29,502 nucleotides of DNA from JAFALX01 sp036378495 (GCA_036378495.1 DASUWI010000110.1:1-29502); one strand, 5' to 3'; positions 7,717 to 16,762 are shown, counted from the first letter of the stretch. Numbers and translations are program-made. Notes: generated by a model not told the origin, from the sequence alone.

Positions 7717-9240
7717 TCAATGGCGGAAGTGACGTTCGCCCGTGTGAACGATCGCGATGTCCTGCGCGTCGCCGGCGGCCACGACCTCGGGATCCTTCTT
7801 GCTCCCACCGGGGTGGATCACGGCGGTGACGCCCGCTGCGGCCAGGGTTTCGAGCCCGTCCGGCATCGGGAAGAAGGCGTCCGAGGCCGCCACCGCGCCG
7901 CGCGCACGCTCGCCGGCGCGCCGCACGGCGAGCTCCGCCGCCTCCACGCGCGACATCTGCCCGGCGCCGATGCCGATCGCCATTCCCTCGCGCGCAATCA
8001 CGATGGCGTTCGACTTGACATGGCGGCACACGCGCCACGCGACCAGCATGTCGCGCCACTCCGACTCGGTGGGACTGCGGCGTGTCGCCACCGTCATCGA
8101 CGAGCGGTCGATGTTGACGCGATCGACGGTCTGCACCAGCAGGCCGCCGTCGATGCTGCGCACGTCGTCCTGAGCCGCGCATGAAGGACGGTCGACGACG
8201 AGCACGCGCAGACGCTCCTTGCGCGCGAGGGTCTGGGCAGCCTCCTCGTCGATGGCGGGACAGACCACAGCCTCGAGGAACGTGCGCGCCAGCGCCGTGG
8301 CGGTCGTGCCGTCGAGCGGGCGGTTGAGGCCGACGATGCCGCCGAACGCCGAGCGCGGGTCGCAGTCGAATGCCAGCGAGTAGGCCCCGGCCAGCGTGTC
8401 GCCGACGGCGAACCCGCACGGATTGGTGTGCTTGATGATCGCCGCCGCGGGCTCGTCGAAGTCGCTGACCAGCCGCCGTGCCGCGTCGACGTCCAGCCAG
8501 TTGGTGAACGAGAGCTCGCTGCCCTGCAGCCGGCGCGCATGCGCCACCCCTCCGGCGGGGCCCTCGACGGCGTACAGCGCCCCGCGCTGGTGCGGGTTCT
8601 CACCGTACCGCAGCACGTGCAGGCGACGGCCGCCGGTGGTCAGCGTGCCGGGGAGCGACTCATCGGGAATGCGGTCACGCAGGTACGCCGCGACCGCCGT
8701 GTCGTACGCCGCGACGAGGGCGAACGCCTCTGCGGCCAGGCGCTGCCGGCTGGCGGGCGAAACCGAGCCACGTGCGCGCAGCTCGTCGAGCACGGGGACG
8801 TACTGCTCGCGCGTCACCACGACCACCACGGCGTCAGCGTTCTTCGCCGCCGCGCGGATCATGGTCGGGCCGCCGATGTCAATGTTCTCGATCACCTCCG
8901 CGTCGGAGGCACCGCGGGCGACCGTCTCGGCGAACGGATAGAGCGACACCACCACCAAGTCGATGGGCACGAAGCCGTGGCCGCGCAGCTGCTCCGCGTG
9001 CGACTCCCGGTCGCGGCGCGCCAGGATGCCGGCGTGGATCGCCGGGTGCAGCGTCTTGACGCGTCCATCCAGCATCTCCGGAAAGCCGGTCACGTCCGAC
9101 ACCGACATCACCTCGATCCCGGCGCCCCGCAGGGCGCGCACCGTGCCGTCGGTGGCCACCAGCTCCCACCCCAGCTCCCGCAGCGCACATGCGAAGTCGA
9201 CGATGCCGGCCTTGTCGTACGGCGCCAGCAGCGCCCTCAT
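7717..9240 (-). CDS. purH: Bifunctional AICAR transformylase/IMP cyclohydrolase
   Basis: 507 residues, normal length, from ATG 9240, which overlaps the purN stop (ATGA). It carries out the last two steps to IMP. The N-terminal cyclohydrolase domain shows SVSDVTGFPEMLDGRVKTLHP and NIDIGGPTMIRAAAKN. The AICAR transformylase domain shows RYGENPHQ (211-218), the catalytic Lys270-His271 in KHTNPCG, DPRSAFGGIVG, SNAIV, GAGQMSRVEAA, DAFFPMPDG, IHPGGSKKDPEV and the terminal HTGERHFRH. The first strand reads ALLAPYDKAG where most relatives have SVSDKTG, a mild divergence. It is third in the purM-purN-purH-gmd operon. Confidence 0.97.
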   Translation of the reverse strand: MRALLAPYDKAGIVDFACALRELGWELVATDGTVRALRGAGIEVMSVSDVTGFPEMLDGRVKTLHPAIHAGILARRDRESHAEQLRGHGFVPIDLVVVSLYPFAETVARGASDAEVIENIDIGGPTMIRAAAKNADAVVVVVTREQYVPVLDELRARGSVSPASRQRLAAEAFALVAAYDTAVAAYLRDRIPDESLPGTLTTGGRRLHVLRYGENPHQRGALYAVEGPAGGVAHARRLQGSELSFTNWLDVDAARRLVSDFDEPAAAIIKHTNPCGFAVGDTLAGAYSLAFDCDPRSAFGGIVGLNRPLDGTTATALARTFLEAVVCPAIDEEAAQTLARKERLRVLVVDRPSCAAQDDVRSIDGGLLVQTVDRVNIDRSSMTVATRRSPTESEWRDMLVAWRVCRHVKSNAIVIAREGMAIGIGAGQMSRVEAAELAVRRAGERARGAVAASDAFFPMPDGLETLAAAGVTAVIHPGGSKKDPEVVAAGDAQDIAIVHTGERHFRH

Positions 9241-9883
9241 CAGCGTGCCACCGCAGTGGCCGCGTCGAGGATGCGCACGCGGCGGCCGGCACGCCTGACG
9301 CGGCCGGCGGCGAGCAGCTCGAGCGCGTGTGGCAGGAGCCGCCATTCCTGTTCGTGGATGCGCTGCCGCAGGGTGTCGGCGTCATCATCCGGTTCGATCG
9401 CAACAGGCGCCTGGAGCACGATCGGACCTCCGTCGGGCTCGCCGCGCTCGAGCAGCTGCACGGTGCAGCCCGTCACCCTGACGCCGTAGGCCAGCGCATC
9501 CTCCACGGCGCTCATGCCACCCGCGAACGCCGGCAGCAGCGACGGATGCACGTTGAGGATCGCGTCGGGGAAGGCGTCGAGGAGCTCGTCACTGAGGATG
9601 CGGTCATACCCCGCGCACACCACCACGGCGACGCCGTGCTCGCGCAGCAGCATGAGCATCGCGCGGTCGCGCGCGCCCGCATCGCCGTTGAAGGCGCTCT
9701 GGGGCATGGCGAACGCCGGTATCCCCGCGCGCCGCGCGATCTCCAGCGCCGCGGCACTGGGACGGTTGCTGATGACGACGGCGACCCTCGCCGGGTAGTC
9801 CGGGCGCGCGGCGGCACGCAGCAGCGCTTCCAGGTTGGTGCCGGCACCGGAGACCAGCGCGCCGCAGGCGACGCGGCCGGCGA

Positions 9884-9887
<4 letters not shown>
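9240..9887 (-). CDS. purN: Phosphoribosylglycinamide formyltransferase
   Basis: 215 residues from GTG 9887, which overlaps the purM TGA as GTGA. It transfers formyl from 10-formyl-THF to GAR. Seen: SGAGTNLEALL, NVHPSLLPAFAG with the catalytic Asn112 and His114, and EPDGGPIVLQ with Asp152 at the E. coli Asp144 position. Oddities: the TVH motif reads TVQ (Gln144 at the E. coli His137 position), and the His residues usual just after PSLLPAF are missing (AGGMSAV). The core triad is intact, so activity is expected. Start and stop overlaps on both sides place it firmly in the operon. Confidence 0.93.
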
Positions 9888-10909
<1,022 letters not shown>

Positions 10910-10917
10910 GCACTCCG

Positions 10918-10923
10918 AGTCTA
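10918..10923 (-). promoter_or_regulatory. Candidate -10 element of a leaderless purM promoter
   Basis: Minus strand reads CGATAGACT, then 8 nt, then the purM ATG. TAGACT fits TAnnnT, and a start 7-8 nt downstream would put +1 at or next to the ATG. No good -35 was found. The same arrangement occurs before purB and before the carboxyltransferase gene. Confidence 0.5.
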
Positions 10924-11028
10924 TCGGGCGGCCGGGTGCTCCCCTGTACAGATGCCCCTGGCGCAGGGCCCGACGGCGCGCTACGCTCACGCGGGGTGGC
11001 CATGGCGGGCTGGAGGAGAGAGGCACCT

Positions 11029-11343
11029 ATGCACTGGCAGAAACTCGGCATCGCAGCCCTGGCGGTCCCGGCCATGCTCGTCACGGTGGCGGCGACGACG
11101 CCCCCGGCAGCGACCCCAAAGCCCACGCCCGTCGTCACGAGCCCTGACCCGGGGTGCATCGCCACCGGGTGTCCCGTGAACGCCCCGGCACCGACGCCGA
11201 GCTCGGGAGTTCTCAGCGCGGGCACCGGCCCGTCCACGCCGAACACCGGCGACGGCGCTCCGATTGCTGAGCTGGCGTCGCTGCCCCTGCTCGGCCTCGG
11301 GCTTGCGGCGATCCGTTGGGCGCGGCGCCGGCTGGTCCCTTAG
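11029..11343 (+). CDS. Small secreted protein with degenerate LPXTG-like C-terminal signal
   Basis: 104 residues from ATG 11029. GGAGG and AGAGAGG lie upstream, and the signal-peptide-like start (MHWQKLGIAALAVPAMLVTVAA) supports this start. The middle is Pro/Thr-rich (TTPPAATPKPTPVVT) with two cysteines. The end reads TPNTGDGAP, then a hydrophobic stretch (LPLLGLGLAAI) and a basic tail (RWARRRLVP), which is the layout of a sortase sorting signal with TPxTG in place of LPxTG. It could instead be simply membrane-anchored. Its TAG overlaps the TAA of the convergent GNAT gene. No function is recognised. Confidence 0.6.
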   Translation: MHWQKLGIAALAVPAMLVTVAATTPPAATPKPTPVVTSPDPGCIATGCPVNAPAPTPSSGVLSAGTGPSTPNTGDGAPIAELASLPLLGLGLAAIRWARRRLVP

Positions 11344-11915
11344 ACAGCTGCCTCCCTGCGCATCACGTAGGACCGCACACGATCGCCGCCGCGCGTGTCC
11401 TCGTCGAGAAACTCTTGCACCTTGCGAAACCCGAGCTTCTCGTAGACGTGGTGCGCGCGACCGTTGCCGACCTCGGTCACGATCACGACCGCCGAGGCGT
11501 GGCGCTCGTCGACGAGGTGGCGGCATACGAGGTCGAGTGCCCGCGTCGCAACACCCGTGCCCAGTGCGTTCGGCTCGCCGATGAAGACGTCGAAGGCCCA
11601 CGCCTCGGGCTCGACGCTGATGCCAACGTTGCGCATGTATTCCGTCTCCGCCGACCAGGGATAGATCTGCAGATAACCCACGGGCCGGCCGCCGTCCTCA
11701 ATGATGCAGGCTGTCCCCGACGTCGCCTCCGACCTGGCGGGTCCGTAGGTCTTCCGCACGTGCTCGACCGTGGTCTCGGGCCCATCCGGGTCCCACCACT
11801 CACGCACGTGCGGCTGGTTGAGCCAGCCGGCCATGCGCGCGTACTCCTCCTCGGTCGCGACCATCAGACGTACCCGCACGCGCGCGTCCGCGACCACCGT
11901 TGCGGCCGCCGTCAC
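11340..11915 (-). CDS. GNAT family N-acetyltransferase (AAC(6')-like)
   Basis: 191 residues from GTG 11915, chosen because GGAGG lies five bases upstream; a TTG at 11939 overlapping the purF stop is the alternative. Seen: LNQPHVREWWD and VGYLQIYPW, which resemble aminoglycoside 6'-N-acetyltransferases, then the acetyl-CoA loop GEPNALGTGVATRAL and the C-terminal NGRAHHVYEKLGFRKV. The family acetylates amines of small molecules; the substrate here is unknown, and drug resistance should not be assumed. It follows purF closely, so it may be the last gene of the purine operon. It converges on the small secreted-protein gene with overlapping stop codons. Confidence 0.82.
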   Translation of the reverse strand: MTAAATVVADARVRVRLMVATEEEYARMAGWLNQPHVREWWDPDGPETTVEHVRKTYGPARSEATSGTACIIEDGGRPVGYLQIYPWSAETEYMRNVGISVEPEAWAFDVFIGEPNALGTGVATRALDLVCRHLVDERHASAVVIVTEVGNGRAHHVYEKLGFRKVQEFLDEDTRGGDRVRSYVMRREAAV

Positions 11916-11935
11916 CGAGTCCTCCGACTCAGCGG

Positions 11936-13402
11936 TCAACCGGCGCCGACAGGAATCTCCAGCGCCAGCTTGTCAGCCTCGAGATGCTCGGGGACGCTGA
12001 CCGGGTAGCGGCCGGTGAAGCAGGCGAAGCAGAAGCCCTCACCGTCGGGCCGGCCCATCGCGCGCCGCAGCCCAGCGAGGCTGAGGTAGCGCAGCGAGTC
12101 GGCTCCGAGCCTCACACCGATCTCCTCCTCGGAGCTGTCGGCGGCGATCAGCTCACGGCGCGACGCGATGTCGATCCCCATGAAGCAGGGCCACGCGATC
12201 GGCGGCGACGCGATGCGCATGTGCACCTCGCGAGCCCCGGCACGGCGCAGCTCGTCGATGATGCGGCGTGACGTGGTGCCGCGTACGATCGAATCGTCGA
12301 CCAGCACCACGCGCTTGCCCGCGAGCACGTGCCGCATCGGGTTGAACTTGAGCTTGATGCCCGCCTCGCGCAGACGCTGCGTGGGCTGGATGAACGTGCG
12401 CGTGATGTAGCGCGACTTGATCATGCCCTCGGCGAACGGCAGACCTGCCTCGTCCGCGTACCCGACCGCGGCCGGGGTGCCGCTGTCGGGAAGCGTGATC
12501 ACCAGGTCGCCGTCCACCGGCGCCTCGCGTGCCAGCTCGCGGCCCATGTGGCGCCGCGCCTCGTACAGCGACTCACCCATCATCACGCTGTCGGGCCGCG
12601 CGAAGTAGATGAACTCGAACGAGCACATCGCGCGCTGCGTCGTCGTATGCGGGATCTTGGTGCTGCGCATCCCGCCTTCGTCGACCGAGACGATCTCGCC
12701 CGGCTCAACCTCGCAGATGAAGGTGGCGCCGATGACATCGAGCGCGCATGTCTCGCTGGCGATGACGTAGCCGGTGCCGCCGGGGGCGTCGACCTCACCG
12801 AAGCGCCCGAGGCACAGCGGGCGGATGCCGAGCGGGTCGCGCGCCGCCGCCAGAGTGGTGCGCGTGAGGAAGAGCAGGCAGTACGCGCCCTCGAGCCGCG
12901 GCAGCGCGCTGCTCAGCACCTCCTCGAGCGTGCTGCCCGGCGTTTGCGTCAGCAGCGTCCCGAGCACCTCGGTGTCACTCGTGGTCTGGAAGACGGCGCC
13001 GCCGTCGATCAGCTCGCTGCGCAGCTTGTGCACATTGACCAGGTTGCCGTTGTGCGCCAGCAGGATCGGCCCCAGCGTGGGATGCTCGAAGCTCAACGGC
13101 TGCGCGTTGGGCAGGCGGGGGCTGCCCGTCGTGCTGTAGCGCGTATGTCCGATGGCGATGTGGCCCGCGAGCGCCTCTATGTCGCACTGGTCGAAGACCT
13201 GCGACACCAATCCCATCTCCTTGCGTATCTGGATCCGGCTGCCGTCGCTCACCGCGATGCCCGCGGATTCCTGACCGCGGTGCTGCAGCGCGTACAGCCC
13301 GAAGTACGTCAGGTTGGCGACGTCCTCACCGGGGTGGAAGACACCGAAGACACCGCACTCCTCGTGCATGTGGTCGTCCAGCAGGTCTTCACGCTCAGGC
13401 AT
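11936..13402 (-). CDS. purF: Amidophosphoribosyltransferase (class II, propeptide and Fe-S type)
   Basis: 488 residues from ATG 13402, inside the end of purL with an 8-nt overlap; GAGGGGG lies about nine bases upstream. This is the committed step, PRPP plus glutamine to phosphoribosylamine. The nucleophile is Cys16 in EECGVFGVF, so a 15-residue propeptide would be removed, as in Bacillus PurF. ALQHRGQESAGIA and the PRPP loop VVLVDDSIVRGTTSRR are clear. All four Bacillus-type Fe-S cysteines are recognisable: one in AMCSFEFIYFARPDS, one in PIAWPCFMGID, and two in FCFACFTGRYP. It is followed by the GNAT gene. Confidence 0.97.
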   Translation of the reverse strand: MPEREDLLDDHMHEECGVFGVFHPGEDVANLTYFGLYALQHRGQESAGIAVSDGSRIQIRKEMGLVSQVFDQCDIEALAGHIAIGHTRYSTTGSPRLPNAQPLSFEHPTLGPILLAHNGNLVNVHKLRSELIDGGAVFQTTSDTEVLGTLLTQTPGSTLEEVLSSALPRLEGAYCLLFLTRTTLAAARDPLGIRPLCLGRFGEVDAPGGTGYVIASETCALDVIGATFICEVEPGEIVSVDEGGMRSTKIPHTTTQRAMCSFEFIYFARPDSVMMGESLYEARRHMGRELAREAPVDGDLVITLPDSGTPAAVGYADEAGLPFAEGMIKSRYITRTFIQPTQRLREAGIKLKFNPMRHVLAGKRVVLVDDSIVRGTTSRRIIDELRRAGAREVHMRIASPPIAWPCFMGIDIASRRELIAADSSEEEIGVRLGADSLRYLSLAGLRRAMGRPDGEGFCFACFTGRYPVSVPEHLEADKLALEIPVGAG

Positions 13403-15614
13403 GGATCAGCGCCCCCTCGTACGCAGCTCGAGCCTCGCGAAGCGGGACGTCGAGCACACCTGTCACAACGATCGACGCGCCACCGACGGCGCCAAGGCCG
13501 TGAAACGGAACATCCCACTGTGCCGACAGCTCATGGAGCTGGACCAGAGCCTCCCGAGCAAAGCTGACGAGAAACCTCGACTGGCTCTCACCGAACAGTA
13601 TACCGGCCGCCTCGCCACCGATCAGCGGCCGCCCCTCGATCTGCTCGATGCCCACGTGTGCGCCCACGTCGCCGGCGAGGCACGACTCGCTCAGCGCGAC
13701 CAGGAGTCCGCCCTCCGCGAGGTCGTGCGCGGAGCGCAGCAGTCCGCGCTCGATCGCCTCACGGATGCATCGCTGCACGCGCCGCTCGAGCTCGATGTCG
13801 AGCTGCGGTCGCGCACCGGCGTTGACGCCCGCCACGATGCGCTGCAGCTCGCTGCCGCCCAGCTCCGCACGCATCGGCCCGACCATGGCGATCAGGTCGT
13901 CCTCATCCCTGAAGGCGGTCGTGCAGCGGATATCGATCGCGTCGATCCTGCCGACGACGCCCACCACGACGGTGGGATCGATGGCGCTGCCGTCGGCCTC
14001 GTTGTACAAGCTCACGTTGCCACTCACGATGGGCAGGCCGAGCGCCGCACACGTCTCGCCAAGACCACGGACGGCCTCCGCGAGCTGCCAGTACACCTCG
14101 GGCTTCTCGGGATCCCCGAAGTTGAGGCAATTTGTGACAGCAACTGGCCGGGCTCCGGTGGCGACGACGTTGCGCGCCGCCTCACAGACCGCGATCGCAG
14201 CACCGCGGGCGGGATCGAGGGCCGCGTAGCGGCTGCTGCCGTCGGTGGTCAGCGCCAGACCAATTGTGGTACCAGGCACGCGCACCACGGCGGCGTCGCC
14301 GCCCGGTCCCACCACCGTGCCGTCGCCAACCTGATGGTCGTAGCGGCGGAACACCGGTGTGCGGCTGCCGATGTTGGGGCTCTGAAGCAACTGAAGGAGC
14401 AGGTCTGCGGCCGCGATCCGCGGGAAGGCCGCAGCTGGGTCGACCGCGAGGCTTGCCTCGAGCGCCGGGCGGCGTGGATCCGGGCGGCGCTCCGGAGCGC
14501 CGTCGACGGCCACGTCGAGCGGCAGCTTGGCGACGATGGCGGCCCCGTCGCGCACCACGAGCAGTGGCGAGCTGATCACCGTGCCGACGACGTCGGAGTG
14601 CAGATCCCAGCGGTCGAAGGTCTGCTGGATCGCGGCGACGTCCTCCGGCGCCACCACGAGCAGCATGCGCTCCTGCGATTCGCTGAGCATCACCTCGTAC
14701 GGCGTCATGCCCTGCTCCCGGCGCGAGACCCGGGCCACGTCGATCTCCACGCCGACGCCGCCGCGGTTGGCCAGCTCGGAGGCGCTGCCGCACAGACCGG
14801 CGGCGCCGAGGTCCTGCATCGCGATCACGCGCGGATCGCCGGCCAGCTCCAGGCAAGCCTCCATCAGGCACTTCTCGAGAAACGGGTTGCCCACCTGGAC
14901 GGCGGGGCGCCGCTCCTCGCTCGATGCATCGAGGCGCACGGACGCGAAGCTGGCGCCGTGGATGCCATCGCGCCCCGTGTCGGCACCGACGAGCAGCAAG
15001 GCGTTTCCCGGTCCCGATGCCGCGGCGCGCATCAGCTTGCCGTGCTCCACGACCCCGGCGCACATCACGTTGACCAGGCAGTTGCCGGCGTAGGGCTCGT
15101 CGAAGTAGAGCTCGCCGCCGACCGTGGGCACCCCGATGCAGTTGCCGTAGCCGCCGACGCCGGCCACGACACCGTCGAGCAGGTGGCGCTGATGCGGCTC
15201 GCCGATCAGCCCGAAGCGCAGCGAGTCGAGGAGCGCGAGCGGCCGCGCGCCCATGGTGAAGATGTCGCGCAGGATGCCGCCGACTCCGGTTGCCGCGCCC
15301 TGATACGGCTCGATCGCGCTGGGATGGTTGTGCGACTCGATCTTGAACACGCACGCGAGCCCGCCACCGATGTCGACCGCACCCGCGTTCTCACCCGGCC
15401 CCTGGAGCACTCCCTCCCCTGTCGTGGGCAGCGTGCGCAGCAGCGACCGGCTCGTCTTGTAGCTGCAGTGCTCGCTCCAGAGCGCACCGACGATGCCGAG
15501 CTCGAGCCGGTTCGGCTCGCGTCCGAGGCGCTTCGCCAGCGTCTCGTACTCCGACCCCGTCAGCGCCACCTCCGCCAGTCGCGCAGCGAGCAGCCCCGCG
15601 GCCTGCGTCACCAC
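13395..15614 (-). CDS. purL: Phosphoribosylformylglycinamidine synthase, large subunit (short form)
   Basis: 739 residues from GTG 15614, with GAGGG 11 nt upstream and 4 nt after purQ; GTG 15626, overlapping purQ by 8 nt, is equally possible but has no usable ribosome site. The length matches the PurS/PurQ-dependent small PurL of Bacillus type. Seen: LGREPNRLELGIVGALWSEH, CSYKTSR, KIESHNHPSAIEPYQGAATG, DLGAAGLCGSASELANRG, MLSESQERML, and in the second half NCLNFGDPEKPEVYWQLAEA, IVSGNVSLYNE and AHDLAEGGLLVALSE. It converts FGAR to FGAM with ammonia from PurQ. It overlaps purF by 8 nt. Confidence 0.97.
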   Translation of the reverse strand: MVTQAAGLLAARLAEVALTGSEYETLAKRLGREPNRLELGIVGALWSEHCSYKTSRSLLRTLPTTGEGVLQGPGENAGAVDIGGGLACVFKIESHNHPSAIEPYQGAATGVGGILRDIFTMGARPLALLDSLRFGLIGEPHQRHLLDGVVAGVGGYGNCIGVPTVGGELYFDEPYAGNCLVNVMCAGVVEHGKLMRAAASGPGNALLLVGADTGRDGIHGASFASVRLDASSEERRPAVQVGNPFLEKCLMEACLELAGDPRVIAMQDLGAAGLCGSASELANRGGVGVEIDVARVSRREQGMTPYEVMLSESQERMLLVVAPEDVAAIQQTFDRWDLHSDVVGTVISSPLLVVRDGAAIVAKLPLDVAVDGAPERRPDPRRPALEASLAVDPAAAFPRIAAADLLLQLLQSPNIGSRTPVFRRYDHQVGDGTVVGPGGDAAVVRVPGTTIGLALTTDGSSRYAALDPARGAAIAVCEAARNVVATGARPVAVTNCLNFGDPEKPEVYWQLAEAVRGLGETCAALGLPIVSGNVSLYNEADGSAIDPTVVVGVVGRIDAIDIRCTTAFRDEDDLIAMVGPMRAELGGSELQRIVAGVNAGARPQLDIELERRVQRCIREAIERGLLRSAHDLAEGGLLVALSESCLAGDVGAHVGIEQIEGRPLIGGEAAGILFGESQSRFLVSFAREALVQLHELSAQWDVPFHGLGAVGGASIVVTGVLDVPLREARAAYEGALIHA

Positions 15615-15618
15615 CGGA

Positions 15619-16338
15619 TCACGCACCCTCGCTGCCGGCGAATGCGCCGGTGCGCGCCAGCAGCGAAGACACCGCCGTGAACAGGCGCAGCCCGTCGCTG
15701 GAGCCGAGCAGCGGCTCACACGCGCGCTCGGGGTGCGGCATCATCCCGAGCACCGTCCGGTGCTCGTCGACGATGCCGGCGATGTCGCGCATCGAGCCGT
15801 TGGGCGAGGCGTCGCCGACCGGACCGCCGTCGGGACGCGCGTAACGGAAGACAACCCGGTCGTCACGGTCGAGCTGGTCGAGCGCGCCGTCGTCCGCGAC
15901 GTAGCGACCTTCACCATGCGACACGGGGATGCGGAGCACATCGCCGCGCCGCAGTCCCGCGGTGTACGCGCAGTTCTCCGTCTCGACCCGCAGCCAGGTG
16001 GGCTGGCAGCGAAACTCGAGCGATGCGTTGCGGGTCAGCGCGCCGGGCAGCAGATGGGCTTCGCACAGGATCTGAAAGCCGTTGCAGATCCCCCACACGA
16101 GCCCGCCGTCGCGAGCGAACTCGGCCACCGACTCCATCAGCGGAGAGAAGCGAGCCACAGCCCCGGCGCGAAGGTAGTCGCCGTACGAGAAGCCACCGGG
16201 GAGCAGCACGCAGTCCGCTCCCTGCAGGTCAGCATCCTTGTGCCAGAGCATCACCGCTTCATGTCCGGCAATCTCGACCGCGTGCTTGCAATCGCGATCC
16301 GACCACGTTCCAGGGAAAACGGCGATGCCGAACCTCAT
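15619..16338 (-). CDS. purQ: FGAM synthase glutamine amidotransferase subunit
   Basis: 239 residues from ATG 16338. Class I glutamine amidotransferase supplying ammonia to PurL. Seen: AVFPGTWSDRD near the start, LLPGGFSYGDYLRAGAVAR with the oxyanion region, the nucleophile Cys85 in WGICNGFQIL, and MMPHPERA with His202 and Glu204 completing the triad. The start aligns with the family (MRFGIAVFPG). Upstream is the 424-nt gap separating it from purS, unusual because these genes normally abut. No strong ribosome site is seen; the ATG overlaps the stop of a possible 33-codon ORF (ATGA). Confidence 0.96.
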   Translation of the reverse strand: MRFGIAVFPGTWSDRDCKHAVEIAGHEAVMLWHKDADLQGADCVLLPGGFSYGDYLRAGAVARFSPLMESVAEFARDGGLVWGICNGFQILCEAHLLPGALTRNASLEFRCQPTWLRVETENCAYTAGLRRGDVLRIPVSHGEGRYVADDGALDQLDRDDRVVFRYARPDGGPVGDASPNGSMRDIAGIVDEHRTVLGMMPHPERACEPLLGSSDGLRLFTAVSSLLARTGAFAGSEGA

Positions 16339-16436
16339 CCGGTGGGCACCACTGATCGCTGCGTTGTTTGCGCGGGAAGGCGGCACACGCCGCCTTGCTC
16401 AGGACTACGCGGCTCGACCTCGCGCTGCTGCGCCAT
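16335..16436 (-). CDS. Possible 33-residue ORF coupled to purQ
   Basis: ATG at 16436 follows an A-rich patch (GCAAAAATGG) with GAGAG a few bases upstream. The frame runs 33 codons to a TGA that overlaps the purQ ATG. Five of the 33 residues are glutamine (positions 3, 4, 14, 23 and 26), and the 8-bp hairpin at 16377-16396 lies inside it. The overlap alone is weak evidence, since any frame here ending at that TGA would show it. It might be a leader peptide or chance. Confidence 0.22.
   Translation of the reverse strand: MAQQREVEPRSPEQGGVCRLPAQTTQRSVVPTG
16377..16396 (-). promoter_or_regulatory. 8-bp hairpin upstream of purQ
   Basis: AAGGCGGC and GCCGCCTT pair perfectly around a 4-nt loop, 38 nt before the purQ ATG. 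On the minus strand no U-run follows, so it is not a standard terminator. It could be an attenuator or mRNA-processing element between purS and purQ. Confidence 0.4.
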
Positions 16437-16494
16437 TTTTGCTCTCGGTCTCGCCGCTCCGTATTCGCTTGGCGACGCGTGCCGCCTCCCCGCG

Positions 16495-16512
16495 TGATGC
16501 ACGCGTGCATCA
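16495..16512. promoter_or_regulatory. Perfect 18-nt palindrome (candidate operator)
   Basis: TGATGCACGCGTGCATCA is its own reverse complement over all 18 bases. It lies in the purS-purQ gap, about 156 nt upstream of purQ. The size and symmetry suit a dimeric repressor site such as those of LacI or TetR families, but it could also form an RNA hairpin. No copy was noticed at the purM or purB starts. Confidence 0.4.
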
Positions 16513-16594
16513 GCCGTGCTTGCCGATGAGCGTCCGGCATAAGCGCCCAGAGGCGATGGTGCTGGCCGCTTGCGCGAGGCAATTGATGGGGGGA

Positions 16595-16730
16595 GGAGGA
16601 GGGCACACCCGAAGCGAGACCTTCCCGGAGGCGAGCCACATGTGGCCGGTGCAGGAGGCGAGCCGAGGGCAAGGTGCGGGCCGCAGCGCGGCCCGACACC
16701 GTGGTCTCGCCCAGCGGTGTGCCCTCCTCC
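16595..16730. ncRNA. Nested inverted-repeat structure, candidate structured RNA or small mobile element
   Basis: Outer arms GGAGGAGGGCACACC (16595-16609) and GGTGTGCCCTCCTCC (16716-16730) are perfect 15-bp complements. After a 4/5-nt internal loop a second 8-bp stem follows (16614-16621 with 16703-16710). Inside are GCCACATGTGGC, a 12-nt palindrome (16635-16646), and a strong hairpin CGGGCCGC-AGC-GCGGCCCG (16677-16695) extended by GGTG/CACC. GGAGGCGAGCC occurs twice (16627-16637 and 16654-16664). The whole folds as a closed multibranch unit on either strand. On the operon strand it begins 32 nt after the purS stop. A MITE-like element with 15-bp ends is the main alternative; no target duplication was seen. 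Confidence 0.4.
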
Positions 16731-16762
16731 GCCCACTGACCACCTGCCCGCGCGCCGCGGCG

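Larger units (their letters stand above)
16339..16762. other. 424-nt purS-purQ intergenic region
   Basis: No convincing protein gene lies here on either strand; the longer open frames have Arg/Pro/Ser-rich shadow composition. From purQ outwards the region holds a possible 33-codon ORF with an 8-bp hairpin, a perfect 18-nt palindrome and a 136-nt nested inverted-repeat structure. Other junctions from purC to purF overlap or have at most a few bases between them, so this space is exceptional and may carry regulatory RNA, an operator, an internal promoter or an inserted element. I looked for SRP RNA, 6S, RNase P, tmRNA, T-box and common riboswitch signatures (ZTP, TPP, cobalamin, glycine) and recognised none. 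Confidence 0.75.

Noticed and set aside
13314..15680. 788-codon open frame on the plus strand opposite purL
   Set aside because: Its composition (His, Arg, Ala, Asp rich with no motifs) is that of an antisense shadow; the minus strand carries full-length purL with all family motifs.
16259..16699. 146-codon minus-strand frame in the purS-purQ gap
   Set aside because: It overlaps purQ out of frame and is Arg/Ser/Pro-rich with no domain, so it looks like chance.
16595..16730. SRP RNA, 6S RNA or RNase P RNA
   Set aside because: The diagnostic sequences (SRP apical loop, RNase P core, 6S rod with central bubble) are absent on both strands.
16716..16750. Cobalamin-riboswitch B12-box resemblance (ACTGACCACCTGCC)
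   Set aside because: Only a partial match, and none of the other conserved cobalamin riboswitch segments are nearby.
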